From Phaeodactylibacter xiamenensis (GTDB lineage Bacteria; Bacteroidota; Bacteroidia; Chitinophagales; Saprospiraceae), in the NCBI RefSeq assembly GCF_000759025.1, contig NZ_JPOS01000038.1, positions 310,001 to 374,000 of the forward strand: a stretch of 64,000 bases of DNA. Reading direction: 5' to 3'. The notes beneath the pieces are model-generated. The model did no database searches, was not told where the DNA came from, and saw only the letters and a list, made by a program, of their open reading frames with translations. A program made the position numbers and the translations under genes. The stretch's first letter is position 1, and each line of letters starts with the position of its first letter. This document shows, piece after piece, positions 19,737-28,296 of the stretch.

Positions 19737-20346
19737 AGCTCAGGCTTTTTAGAAGTGCATTTAAGGTAGGTTGGCTGGCCAGTTTTTCTTTGAGCTTGGT
19801 CATGCAGCGGTATCTGATCTTACGTACCGCTTCCTCCGCCTCAATTTCCAGCTTTTGTTTAATCTCTTCACTGTTATAGCCCTCGTATCCCAGCATGATG
19901 ACTTTTTTGCACCGATCGCCAAGGAGCGCCAGTACTTTTTGCAGCTGGCTTTTCCGTTCCCGGCTCATCATCCGGGTTTCCGGCGTATGTTGGTATTCTT
20001 CATCCAGGGTTTCTTCCTTATCCGTAAGGGTAGTCCGCTGATAGAAGCTTTTTTTCAAGCCGTCGAGCCAGCAGCGGATACAAATGCCTACAAAAAAGGT
20101 ACGCAAACTACTCCTGCCTTCGAATTTGCCATTCAAAAGATGCCGGTAAAACGCTTTGAACCCTTCCTGGAAGGCATCCTGTGCATCATTTGCACTCCCT
20201 CCCTTTTGCTGGATTTTGCGTATGACCGATGCCTTCAGCTGCTGGTCTGTAAAGAAGGCTTTCAGGGCGTTGGCCCTTTCCTGTTCGCTGCCCCTGATCA
20301 TTTGCAGGAGCTGCTCATCGGAGTATTGAGGTTTCGTTGTGGGCAT
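19729..20346 (-). CDS. ECF-type RNA polymerase sigma factor
   Basis: 205 residues with sigma-70 region 2 (DAFQEGFKAFYRHLLNGKF, then LRTFFVGICIRCWLDGLKK) and region 4 (LLGDRCKKVIMLGYEGYNSE, then VRKIRYRCMTKLKEKL). Regions 3 and 1 are missing, as in ECF factors. Its 3' end overlaps the membrane anti-sigma-like gene, the normal sigma/anti-sigma arrangement. Upstream, in the other direction, lies the secreted S8 protease gene followed by a TPR-CHAT protease, the likely targets or partners of this regulator. Confidence 0.88.
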   Translation of the reverse strand: MPTTKPQYSDEQLLQMIRGSEQERANALKAFFTDQQLKASVIRKIQQKGGSANDAQDAFQEGFKAFYRHLLNGKFEGRSSLRTFFVGICIRCWLDGLKKSFYQRTTLTDKEETLDEEYQHTPETRMMSRERKSQLQKVLALLGDRCKKVIMLGYEGYNSEEIKQKLEIEAEEAVRKIRYRCMTKLKEKLASQPTLNALLKSLSYG

Positions 20347-20680
20347 ACTTCAGGATTATGGGGCGAGTATTGTTGTAAATGTATTTAAAATAAAGGAAAT
20401 CAATCAAATGCGGGCATGAGAAAAGAAAGAATAGGGATGGCCTTAGCGCTTTCATCCTTATACACTATTTAGTTGCCATTGCTGAAACGGCAGGGGTTTT
20501 CAGGTGCTGTATGCTTAAATTTAAATCTTATAAACGAGAGATATTGGTTTTTACGAAGGGCGGACCATTGAATAGCTTGGAAAATATACTTCTGGAAAAT
20601 AGGGCGTGTCAGGGGGACATTTAGGCCGTTGTTTCCACTAACCAGGCAGTTTAATAACCTTTTAAATTCTTTACACCGTC
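20347..20680. other. divergent regulatory region between sigma factor and S8 protease
   Basis: 334 bases without a gene. It should hold the promoters of both divergent units. I see no exact TAnnTTTG box; on the sigma-factor side there is only a near match (TACATTTA). An ECF-type promoter could be here but cannot be picked by eye. Confidence 0.5.
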
Positions 20681-23386
20681 ATGGAAAATCAAGCTTTCAC
20701 TTCAGTTTCATTATTGCTGTACATTATATTATTGCTGCTTCTACCTGCAGCTGTCCAATCCCAGCAACAGAACCTTCCCGGCGAATATTACGAGGGGAGG
20801 GTTTATGTGAAAATTCAGGAGAGCGCGGGTCTTCAATGGGCTGACATGGACAGCCTGCAAGACCTGTCAGCCTACGGGCCATTTGCCGAGCTGTTCAGGG
20901 CATTTGGTGTATACCGCATTCACAAGCCATTCGGCAGGCTTTCAAGCTCTTTTTTTGACCATACTTACCAATTGTATTTTTCAGAAACCGGTCAGGAACA
21001 GGCGTTCATACAATTGCTGATGCGGGAGCCTGCAGTAGAATTTGCAGAGCAGGTGCCGGTCATGCGCTCCTTTTATACGCCCAATGATGCCTATGCAAAC
21101 AACTCCAATCAGTGGTTCCTCGCTCAGATTGATGCTTACGATGCCTGGGACCTGCACCAGGAAGGAGAAGGGGTAGTTGTTGCGATAACGGATGATGCGG
21201 TGAAATGGAACCATGAGGACTTAGACGGCAACCTCTGGATAAATGAGGCAGAATACGATGGGATTGAAGGCATAGATGATGATGGTAATGGATATATAGA
21301 TGACTATATCGGCTGGGATGCGGCCAACTGGGATAATGACCCTCAGCCTCCGGCTTATGCATCTTCAGCTGTTTTTTCTCATGGCACCCACTGCGCGGGG
21401 ATTGCCGGTGCGGTAACTGACAATTGGGTTGGAGGCGCCTCTATTTCTTTCAATAATGCCCGGATCATGTCGTGTAAAGGGAAAACAGATGGTACAACTG
21501 GAACCGAGATTGACGAAGCGTGGGGCGCATTTGCATATGCGGTGGCAGCCGGAGCGGAAATCATCAGTTGCTCGTGGGGCGGTAGTTTTTCATTGGTGAA
21601 CTCTAACCTTGTAAGCCTGGCTATTGATAATGGCGCGATAGTAGTCGCAGCTGCAGGGAATGATAATACTTCAATTCCTTCCTACCCTGCAGCCTACACT
21701 GGAGTGTTGGCTGTTGCCAATACACGTTCCGGAGATGTGCGCAACACCAGCTCCAATTATGGATATTGGGTGGATATAGCAGCCCCAGGTACGAATATCT
21801 TAAGCCCAATCGCTTTCAATCAGAGCAGCTACGACAGCTATAATGGCACTTCTATGTCCTGCCCGATGGTGGCAGGGCTGCTGGCGCATATGAAGTCTTA
21901 CAAGCCCAATGCGGCAAATGAGGAAATAGTCGACTGTTTGCTGAGCAGTGCTGATAATATCGATGTTGTCAACCCTGGTTTTGTGGGTGCGCTGGGCAGC
22001 GGCCGCATCAATGCACGTGCAGCCCTGGAGTGTCTGGACGGGGGAGGCGGTGGAGGAGATTGCAATGGGATTGCCCTGGGGTTGACCATTACCCTCGACG
22101 ATTATGGTGATGAAACTACCTGGGGTGTCTACCAATCTGGTAATCTGATTGTCTCTGGAGGGCCTTACGAAGAGGGTGCCGAAGGATTGGTCATACAGGA
22201 ACCGGTTTGTCTTCAGGAAGGCTGTTATGACCTGGTCTTTTTCGATTCTTACGGTGATGGGATGTGCTGTGACTTTGGTGATGGGAGTTATTTCCTGACA
22301 TCGCCGACCGGCGAGGTTCTGGCATCCGGAGGAAGCTTTGAGGATCAGGAAGTAAATAATTTTTGCGTAAACGGTAGCGGTGGTGGCAGCGGCTGCCCGC
22401 CCCCTAATGATTTGCATGCTTTTGAGGTGGGGTACTCCCATTTGTACCTGGACTGGACCCCGGTTGCTGGTGACGCAGAGGCTTATCGGACTCGCTTCAA
22501 AAGGGTAGGGCAATCAGTCTGGACGGAAGGCAACTGGTTTACATCATCTGCCACAATTTGGGCTAATATGCTGCCCTGCCGCGACTACGAATTTCAGGTA
22601 CAGTCCCGCTGCGATGGTATTGAAGGTGAATTCTCGAATACAGTTATTTTATCTACTCGTGGGTGTGAGGATGAGTATTGCTACTCTTACGGTACCACAT
22701 GGGATGACTGGATTGCAAGGGTGCAGCTCAAGGAAATTGACCATGAAACAGGCAAATCTTATGGGTTTGGCGATTACATGGACCTGTCTGCAAATCTGGA
22801 GCAGGGCGCTCAGTATCCGCTTACGCTGACGCCCGGGACAGATGACAATCAACAACCGGTGTACTGGCGGGTTTGGATAGATTTTAATCAGGATGGAGAT
22901 TTTCAGGATGCTGATGAATTAGTCTTTCAGCAGTCTGCAATGAATACAACACCGGTTTTCGGAGCGATCAACATTCCCGGGAATACACTTACAGGCCCAA
23001 CGCGCATGCGGGTCAGTATGGACCCCAATGGTTTTGCCGAATCCTGCAGTACAGGTAGTGCCCGGGAGGTGGAAGATTATACTGTGATTGTCAATGAGGG
23101 AAGCCCGAATTCGAGCTCATGGGAGGAGACCATGGCTTTTTCAGTAGAGGTGTTTCCTAATCCGGTACGAGAAAGGGTCTATGTGAAATTACCAAAAAGG
23201 ATGGACGATCCTGCGAGTTTTGTATTGCTGAACGCACAAGGGCAAGTGGTGAAGCGATGGTCCCAAATGGAGGTAAACGAAAGTCAGCAGGTTAGTTTGG
23301 ACGTTAGCGAGTTACCATCGGGACTGTTTTGGCTGGAAGTAAGCTTGGCGTCGTCCCGGGCTGTGAAAAAAATAGTAATACATTAA
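20681..23386 (+). CDS. secreted S8 (subtilisin/kexin-like) protease with T9SS sorting domain
   Basis: 901 residues. A signal peptide (LLLYIILLLLLPAAVQS) is followed by a prodomain and the S8 catalytic domain. The full triad is visible: Asp171 (VVVAITDDAV, the DD form seen in kexins), His234 (HGTHCAGIAGA) and Ser391 (GTSMSCPMVAG), with the oxyanion Asn in AAAGNDN. Then come a glycine-rich linker, a domain with DSYGDGMCCDFGDG, a fibronectin-III-like domain (from about 570), a GEVED domain (WRVWIDFNQDGDF ... REVEDYTVIV) and a C-terminal sorting domain (FPNPVRERVYVKL ... LPSGLFWLEV). It should cross the outer membrane by T9SS and stay on the surface or be released. It is divergent from the ECF sigma gene and precedes the CHAT protease gene. 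Confidence 0.92.
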   Translation: MENQAFTSVSLLLYIILLLLLPAAVQSQQQNLPGEYYEGRVYVKIQESAGLQWADMDSLQDLSAYGPFAELFRAFGVYRIHKPFGRLSSSFFDHTYQLYFSETGQEQAFIQLLMREPAVEFAEQVPVMRSFYTPNDAYANNSNQWFLAQIDAYDAWDLHQEGEGVVVAITDDAVKWNHEDLDGNLWINEAEYDGIEGIDDDGNGYIDDYIGWDAANWDNDPQPPAYASSAVFSHGTHCAGIAGAVTDNWVGGASISFNNARIMSCKGKTDGTTGTEIDEAWGAFAYAVAAGAEIISCSWGGSFSLVNSNLVSLAIDNGAIVVAAAGNDNTSIPSYPAAYTGVLAVANTRSGDVRNTSSNYGYWVDIAAPGTNILSPIAFNQSSYDSYNGTSMSCPMVAGLLAHMKSYKPNAANEEIVDCLLSSADNIDVVNPGFVGALGSGRINARAALECLDGGGGGGDCNGIALGLTITLDDYGDETTWGVYQSGNLIVSGGPYEEGAEGLVIQEPVCLQEGCYDLVFFDSYGDGMCCDFGDGSYFLTSPTGEVLASGGSFEDQEVNNFCVNGSGGGSGCPPPNDLHAFEVGYSHLYLDWTPVAGDAEAYRTRFKRVGQSVWTEGNWFTSSATIWANMLPCRDYEFQVQSRCDGIEGEFSNTVILSTRGCEDEYCYSYGTTWDDWIARVQLKEIDHETGKSYGFGDYMDLSANLEQGAQYPLTLTPGTDDNQQPVYWRVWIDFNQDGDFQDADELVFQQSAMNTTPVFGAINIPGNTLTGPTRMRVSMDPNGFAESCSTGSAREVEDYTVIVNEGSPNSSSWEETMAFSVEVFPNPVRERVYVKLPKRMDDPASFVLLNAQGQVVKRWSQMEVNESQQVSLDVSELPSGLFWLEVSLASSRAVKKIVIH

Positions 23387-23393
23387 ATTCAAT

Positions 23394-23426
23394 CAACAGA
23401 GGCTGCCTTAATGGTAGCCTCTGTTG
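23394..23426 (+). terminator. stem-loop after the S8 protease gene
   Basis: Perfect 11-bp inverted repeat CAACAGAGGCT/AGCCTCTGTTG with an 11-base loop, 7 bases after the stop. The following U-run is weak (TATATTT). Confidence 0.65.
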
Positions 23427-23480
23427 TATATTTAAGGTACGCCCGGTATTGTTGCCGATAAGTAGAAGGGTGCCACTTAC

Positions 23481-23616
23481 TATACTGACGATTAAGTGGT
23501 TTGCCACAGCAAACCTACTCAATGTCAGCATCTACGCTGAGAAGTGGCTTGCACCTGTCCTGACAAGCTACGCTTCGTCACGGGCCGATGTCGCAAACCA
23601 CTTCGTATTGCGTATA
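23481..23616. repeat. MITE-like dispersed repeat, copy 1 (136 bp)
   Basis: About 95 percent identical to 34126-34344 (I count 7 differences), apart from an 83-bp insert present only there. The ends form an imperfect 24-bp terminal inverted repeat, with TATAC at the tip and AAGTGGTTTGC inside. The same 11-mer recurs once more internally (AAGTGGCTTGC). TA flanks both ends, which could be a TA target duplication. No protein is encoded. It ends 13 bases before the CHAT gene start. Confidence 0.7.
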
Positions 23617-23629
23617 ACCTCAGTCAGAC

Positions 23630-26600
23630 ATGAAAGCTACGTTATTTTTGCTCACCGCATTAGGGTTTTCTCTTTTTGTTTCAGCTCAGGAGCCCGGCAC
23701 TTCGATAAAGGACTCTGCTGATGCAGAAATCGTGCTCCACCAAATTGATACCCTGATCAAACAACGGGATTACACCGCTGCGCTGGAATTGGTCAAAGCA
23801 GTTAAGCCAGATTTCATTGATACTTTTGGAGACCGGAACCCGCTCCTGGCAGATTTAGTCAATTTTGAGGGCGAAGTGTATTATTTTACCAGAGACATGG
23901 ATCCGGCTATTCAGGCATTCAATCAGCTGCTGTCCATCAGGCAAGAACACTTTGGCCCGGAGGCTGCAGAGACTTTACTAGCCTACCGGAGCCTGGCCAT
24001 TTGCTACAACCGGGCTCAGGACTACAAAAAAGCGATAGAAGTTGGCGAAGCCCTGTTGAAGGTTTATGCAGGTCAGAGCAAGGCGCCTACCCATGATAAG
24101 GCGGATGCATTGGTCATAATCGGGAACGCTTATACTGCCCTGGCAGATTATGATATTGCGGTTACCTATCAGGAGAGGGCACTTCAGGAACGGCTTTACG
24201 CAGCACCGAAGGACCTTCGAAAGGTGGCACGCGCCCATAATGCGGTGGGGTATGCGTACTACCAAATGGGAGATAATGATAAAGCCATTGAGCATTATTC
24301 AGCAGCGCTTGACCTAACCACTGATCTTTTTGGAGCGGAAGACCTGAACTTGGTCTTACCCCTGAGCAATCTCGCATCGGCCCATCAGACAAAAGGCGAC
24401 TACAGGGCTGCTGTTGAACTACAGCTGAAAGCCATAGATATTCTACTTGCACATCCCCAGGGCAATGAGTACAACTTCGCGCTGAGCTATAATAATCTTG
24501 GCGCCTGCTATGCTGAAATGAACGACTATGCCAGGGCGCTCCAGTTTCATGAAAAAGCACTTGCGATCAAGAAAAAGGCATTCCCTGATAATTATGCCAA
24601 TTTAGCTTTGTCTTACAACAACATCGGCAATTGTTACCAATCGATGTTCGACCCGGAGCGCGCTGCCCCAATTTACAGGCAGGCTGTTGCATTACAGGAA
24701 AAGGTAGCACAAGGGGGAGAAAAAGCGCTGGGGATTTACCTTAACAATGAGGGGACTGTTTTGGTAGAACTGGGGCAAACAGAGGCTGCCATCGTTGTGC
24801 ATGAGCGCGCGCTTAAGGTTCAGCAAGTGCTTTCAGGTCAACATCAGGACTTGGCGTTATCGCATCTCAATTACGGGGTGGCGCTTCAAAAGCAAGGACG
24901 GCACTCAGAGTCCTACAGCCACTTTCAACAAGCGTTGGAGATTTGGAAAGAAGTATTTGGCCCGAGGCACTACCGGGTGGCTTCTGCCCATAAACATTTG
25001 GGAGATCATTATGCTTTGGAAGGGAATACGGAACAAGCAAAATGGCACTATCAAAAGAGCCTGGAGGCAAATGAATGGTCAACGGAAAGCTTCTCCAGCG
25101 TCATGTCATTAGAGTTTCTGCTCAATACTTTGGAGGCCTATTCAGAAATGTATGCTTTGAGCCGCCCTAAACCCCAATATGACAGTGCCGCCATTTGGTC
25201 GGATTACGCGGTTGATGCGCTCCGCTACCAACAGCAACAATTGAGCAATTCGGCTTCCCGTTTGCCATGGCTTCAACGCTACCAACGTTTGTTTGAATTA
25301 GGAATGAATAACCGGCTCAGAAAGGGAAGGGAAGCAGCAAGTACAGACCCCGTTTTGTTTCAGTACACTGAAGAAAGCAAGTCTGCTATTCTCTACAGTC
25401 AGTTACAGGAGTCCAACGCCCTCCACTACGCCGGTATCCCCGACACCCTCCTCGAAAAAGAATACGACCTGCGCGTAGATCTCACCTACTACGATAAAAA
25501 GCGGCAGGAAAAACTCCAGGAAGGCCTGGAAGAAACTGACACCACAGTACTCGCCATCAGCTCCAAGCTCTTTGACCTCAATCAAGCCTATGACAGCCTT
25601 AAGGCACGACTGGAAAGCGATTACCCAGAATACTACAAGCTCAAGTACGACCTCAGCACCGTAACCGTGGAAGAGGTCCAAATGGAGATTCTGGAGGAAG
25701 ACCAAGCCCTACTCGAATACTTCGTAGGCGACAGCTATATTTTCATCTTCAGAATCGAAAAGGACTACTATGAGGTAAAAGAAGTAAAACGAGACTTCCC
25801 ACTTGAAGAATGGGTACAGCAGTTGCGCGATAATATCAGTCAGCCGCTGCCCTTTGCCTATGAAGCTTACCTGGAAGTGGCGCCAAAACTCTACGAGAAA
25901 CTCATCGCGCCGGTAGCCGAAGGCTTGCCTGAACAGCTAGTCATTGTACCGGATGGCATTTTGGGGTATATCCCGTTTGAAGCCTTGCTTATGGCAAAGC
26001 CCGATGCGAATAATTTGTATGCCGCCGAGCGATTGCCCTACCTGCTCCGGGAGCATCAGGTCAGCTACTGTTATTCGGCTACGCTGCTGAGGGAAATGAA
26101 AGAGAAAAAGCACCGGCAAACACCAAAACGGGAAATGCTCGCGGTAGCCCCCTTTACAACGGTGGATACAGTATTGTCCAGTCACCTGGATCAAAGCGAC
26201 TGGCTGGCGAGCACGCGTAGTGATACGCTTTTGGGCTTACCGTATTCCAAAGCAGAAGTAGACAGCATTCAAAAGATTTTCAAAACCGATGCCTTCTACG
26301 GGGCAGAAGCCAGTGAAGCCGCATTTGTAGACAGAGCAGGCGACTACCGCATCCTCCATTTATCTACCCATGGGAAAGCGGACGCCCGCGTAGGCGACTA
26401 CTCCTATCTGGCCTTTTATCCACAGCCAGACAGCATGGAAAATGAGCTGCTCTACGTCCGTGACCTGTATAACCTTCAGCTAAATGCTGACCTGGTCGTG
26501 CTCTCTGCCTGTGAGACCGGTACCGGAGAGCTGCAGCGGGGCGAAGGCATCATCAGCCTGGCACGGGCCTTTGCCTATGCCGGTGCCAAAAGCATTGCCA

Positions 26601-26800
26601 CCACGCTCTGGCAAGTCAATGACCAAAGCACACAGGAGTTGATGGTGAGCTTTTATCAGCACCTCAAATCAGGAATGACAAAGGACGCCGCCTTACGGCA
26701 GGCCAAACTGGATTTCCTGGACGGTCATAGCGATACGGGTGCCTATCCTTTTTACTGGGCGGCATTTATTGGGGTGGGGGATATGCAAAGCTTGGATTAG
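23630..26800 (+). CDS. exported TPR-CHAT protease (caspase/separase-like)
   Basis: 1056 residues. A signal peptide (MKATLFLLTALGFSLFVSA) is followed by about ten TPR units of the kinesin-light-chain kind (about 40-480; e.g. HNAVGYAYYQMGDNDKAIEHY, here in part: AYYQMGDNDKAIEHY). A helical linker leads to a C-terminal CHAT domain (about 760-1050). The catalytic dyad is intact: His914 (HLSTHGKADA) and Cys961 (LSACETGTGELQRGEGI). CHAT domains are clan CD cysteine peptidases related to caspases and separase. Here the signal peptide places it outside the cytosol. It follows the S8 protease gene and shares the locus with an ECF sigma/anti-sigma pair whose membrane partner also ends in TPRs. Wording of the DNA changes to C-rich codons from about 25405, hinting at a mosaic gene. 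A terminator follows the stop. Confidence 0.88.
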   Translation: MKATLFLLTALGFSLFVSAQEPGTSIKDSADAEIVLHQIDTLIKQRDYTAALELVKAVKPDFIDTFGDRNPLLADLVNFEGEVYYFTRDMDPAIQAFNQLLSIRQEHFGPEAAETLLAYRSLAICYNRAQDYKKAIEVGEALLKVYAGQSKAPTHDKADALVIIGNAYTALADYDIAVTYQERALQERLYAAPKDLRKVARAHNAVGYAYYQMGDNDKAIEHYSAALDLTTDLFGAEDLNLVLPLSNLASAHQTKGDYRAAVELQLKAIDILLAHPQGNEYNFALSYNNLGACYAEMNDYARALQFHEKALAIKKKAFPDNYANLALSYNNIGNCYQSMFDPERAAPIYRQAVALQEKVAQGGEKALGIYLNNEGTVLVELGQTEAAIVVHERALKVQQVLSGQHQDLALSHLNYGVALQKQGRHSESYSHFQQALEIWKEVFGPRHYRVASAHKHLGDHYALEGNTEQAKWHYQKSLEANEWSTESFSSVMSLEFLLNTLEAYSEMYALSRPKPQYDSAAIWSDYAVDALRYQQQQLSNSASRLPWLQRYQRLFELGMNNRLRKGREAASTDPVLFQYTEESKSAILYSQLQESNALHYAGIPDTLLEKEYDLRVDLTYYDKKRQEKLQEGLEETDTTVLAISSKLFDLNQAYDSLKARLESDYPEYYKLKYDLSTVTVEEVQMEILEEDQALLEYFVGDSYIFIFRIEKDYYEVKEVKRDFPLEEWVQQLRDNISQPLPFAYEAYLEVAPKLYEKLIAPVAEGLPEQLVIVPDGILGYIPFEALLMAKPDANNLYAAERLPYLLREHQVSYCYSATLLREMKEKKHRQTPKREMLAVAPFTTVDTVLSSHLDQSDWLASTRSDTLLGLPYSKAEVDSIQKIFKTDAFYGAEASEAAFVDRAGDYRILHLSTHGKADARVGDYSYLAFYPQPDSMENELLYVRDLYNLQLNADLVVLSACETGTGELQRGEGIISLARAFAYAGAKSIATTLWQVNDQSTQELMVSFYQHLKSGMTKDAALRQAKLDFLDGHSDTGAYPFYWAAFIGVGDMQSLD

Positions 26801-26821
26801 TCTGCAGATTAATCTTTTTTT
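26795..26821 (+). terminator. intrinsic terminator after the CHAT gene
   Basis: GATTAGTCTG/CAGATTAATC stem (one G-T pair) overlapping the stop codon, followed by a run of seven T. Confidence 0.7.
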
Positions 26822-26936
26822 ATATCTGCGAATTTAGTAGCGTTAAGCAATTACCGAGTGAATGGTCGTTCTCATCTAAAGTTTTCGTTTCTCATCACAC
26901 TGTAGACTTACGTAAAAATAAGATAGTTTCAGCCAG

Positions 26937-26982
26937 CAATTCTTAACTGATCTTTCGCCTGCGAAAGATCAGTTAAGAATTG
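26937..26982. repeat. 46-bp perfect palindrome ahead of the first transposase
   Basis: Two 22-bp arms (26937-26958 and 26961-26982), fully complementary, separated by CT. As RNA it is a very stable hairpin ending 46 bases before the transposase ATG. It may block outside transcription into the transposase gene or form part of the element's left end. Confidence 0.8.
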
Positions 26983-27028
26983 ATTAATAATACAAGGCCT
27001 GCTATCTTGCAGCTCAAAGGAGCGCAAG

Positions 27029-28294
27029 ATGAAAGACCCAAAGTTACTTGACTTGTATTCGGACTACCTGCTGGCATCGTTTCGCATGGCGACAGCCACC
27101 GGCTTGTCCGAGCTGACCGATCAGGCACTGAGCCATGACAAGATCAGCCGTTTTTTAGGGCAGGAAGCCTTCACGGCAAAAGACTATTGGCGTTGCATAA
27201 AGCCTTTGGTACGTAAAGTGGAGCACCCGGACGCGGTCATCAAGATAGATGACACGATCGAGGAGAAGCCGCACTCTACGGAGAATGAAGTGGTCACTTG
27301 GCACTGGGACCACTCCAAGAAGCCGAAAGCGGGGCACACCAAAGGGATCAACATCCTGAATTTCCTTTACCAGAGCCCACAGGGTATAGAGCTGCCTGTT
27401 GCTTTTGAGATCGTGCCCAAGTCGCAAGAATACGTGGATGCCAAAAGCGGGCAGGTAAAGAAGCGCAGCCCCCGCAGTAAGAACGAGATGCTGCGCGACC
27501 AGCTTTTTGCCCTTGTCAAATACAACCGCGTGCCCTTCCGCTATGTGGTCTGGGACACTTGGTTTGCTGCCAAGGAGAACTTTGAGTTCGTGCACTATGA
27601 GCTGGGCAAGCATTTTATCAGTGCCTTAAAGAGCAACCGCAAGGCTGCCCTTACCATGGAAGACAAACTGGAAGGCAAGTTCCACCGAGTCGACGGGCTA
27701 GAACTGCAAGCAGGCCAGGCCATTACTGTTTACCTTAAAGGGCTGGACTTCCAAGTCCAGCTGGTCAAACAGGTCTTTATAAACCAAGACGGCTCAGCTG
27801 GAGACTTGTACCTGGTCACTAACGATCTGGAGCTAAGCGGCCCAGCTATCTGCACAACCTACGGGACACGCTGGGGAGTGGAGGTATTCCACAAATCGCT
27901 CAGACAAAACGTGGGGCTGGAAAAGTCCCCCACCAAGCGCGAGACATCCCAGTGCAACCATGTTTTTGCTGCCATGATTGCCTGGACCAAACTCGAACTG
28001 CTGACTGCAAAAGAGCAGACCAATCACTTTGCCCTAAAAACCAAAATTTATGTCAATGTCCTCAGGGCGGCTTTTCAAGAGGTGCACAGGCTCAAAGCCT
28101 ATGTCCCTGCAATTGGGCCGCCAAACGGGCTAGCCACTCCTCTTTTGGGTAAGGCTTTAATTAACTTGTTCATACGAGTGCTTTTTCAGTGCCATGCACT
28201 GAGCGGGCTTGCTGTGCCAAGCACCCTGAGTACTGTTAATTTTTTCAATTATCATAGGGGCTGTCTTAAAAGCCCCTATCCCACAGGAAGTTAA
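27029..28294 (+). CDS. DDE transposase, IS701/IS4-like
   Basis: 421 residues. The catalytic residues can be placed as Asp in VIKIDDTIEE, Asp in VVWDTWFAAKEN, and Glu in TRWGVEVFHKSLRQN; the WHWDHSK block is typical of a group of Bacteroidota transposases I know as IS701-like. The frame is complete from an ATG with an AAAGGAG ribosome-binding site (28 of the few clear ones in this window are of this kind only in mobile genes). It ends in a sequence overlapping a hairpin. It lies directly between the CHAT gene and an oppositely oriented IS4-like element. Confidence 0.85.
   Translation: MKDPKLLDLYSDYLLASFRMATATGLSELTDQALSHDKISRFLGQEAFTAKDYWRCIKPLVRKVEHPDAVIKIDDTIEEKPHSTENEVVTWHWDHSKKPKAGHTKGINILNFLYQSPQGIELPVAFEIVPKSQEYVDAKSGQVKKRSPRSKNEMLRDQLFALVKYNRVPFRYVVWDTWFAAKENFEFVHYELGKHFISALKSNRKAALTMEDKLEGKFHRVDGLELQAGQAITVYLKGLDFQVQLVKQVFINQDGSAGDLYLVTNDLELSGPAICTTYGTRWGVEVFHKSLRQNVGLEKSPTKRETSQCNHVFAAMIAWTKLELLTAKEQTNHFALKTKIYVNVLRAAFQEVHRLKAYVPAIGPPNGLATPLLGKALINLFIRVLFQCHALSGLAVPSTLSTVNFFNYHRGCLKSPYPTGS
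28254..28279 (+). terminator. hairpin inside the 3' end of the first transposase gene
   Basis: ATAGGGGCT/AGCCCCTAT, perfect 9 bp with an 8-base loop, overlapping the last codons. It could be a terminator or part of the element's right end. Confidence 0.45.
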
Positions 28295-28296
28295 AT

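Larger units (their letters stand above)
26937..28294 (+). mobile_element. IS701/IS4-like insertion sequence (ends not resolved)
   Basis: The block holds one DDE transposase gene, an upstream 46-bp palindrome and a terminal hairpin (28254-28279). I could not find matching terminal inverted repeats, and the next element starts within a few bases of the stop codon, so the right end may have been cut off by that insertion. The limits given are the outermost visible structures. Confidence 0.5.

Noticed and set aside
19771-20388. 205-codon plus-strand frame opposite the ECF sigma gene
   Set aside because: The minus strand has clear sigma regions 2 and 4; the plus frame has none.
26937-26982. CRISPR repeat
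   Set aside because: A single palindrome, no array. No CRISPR array was seen anywhere in the window.
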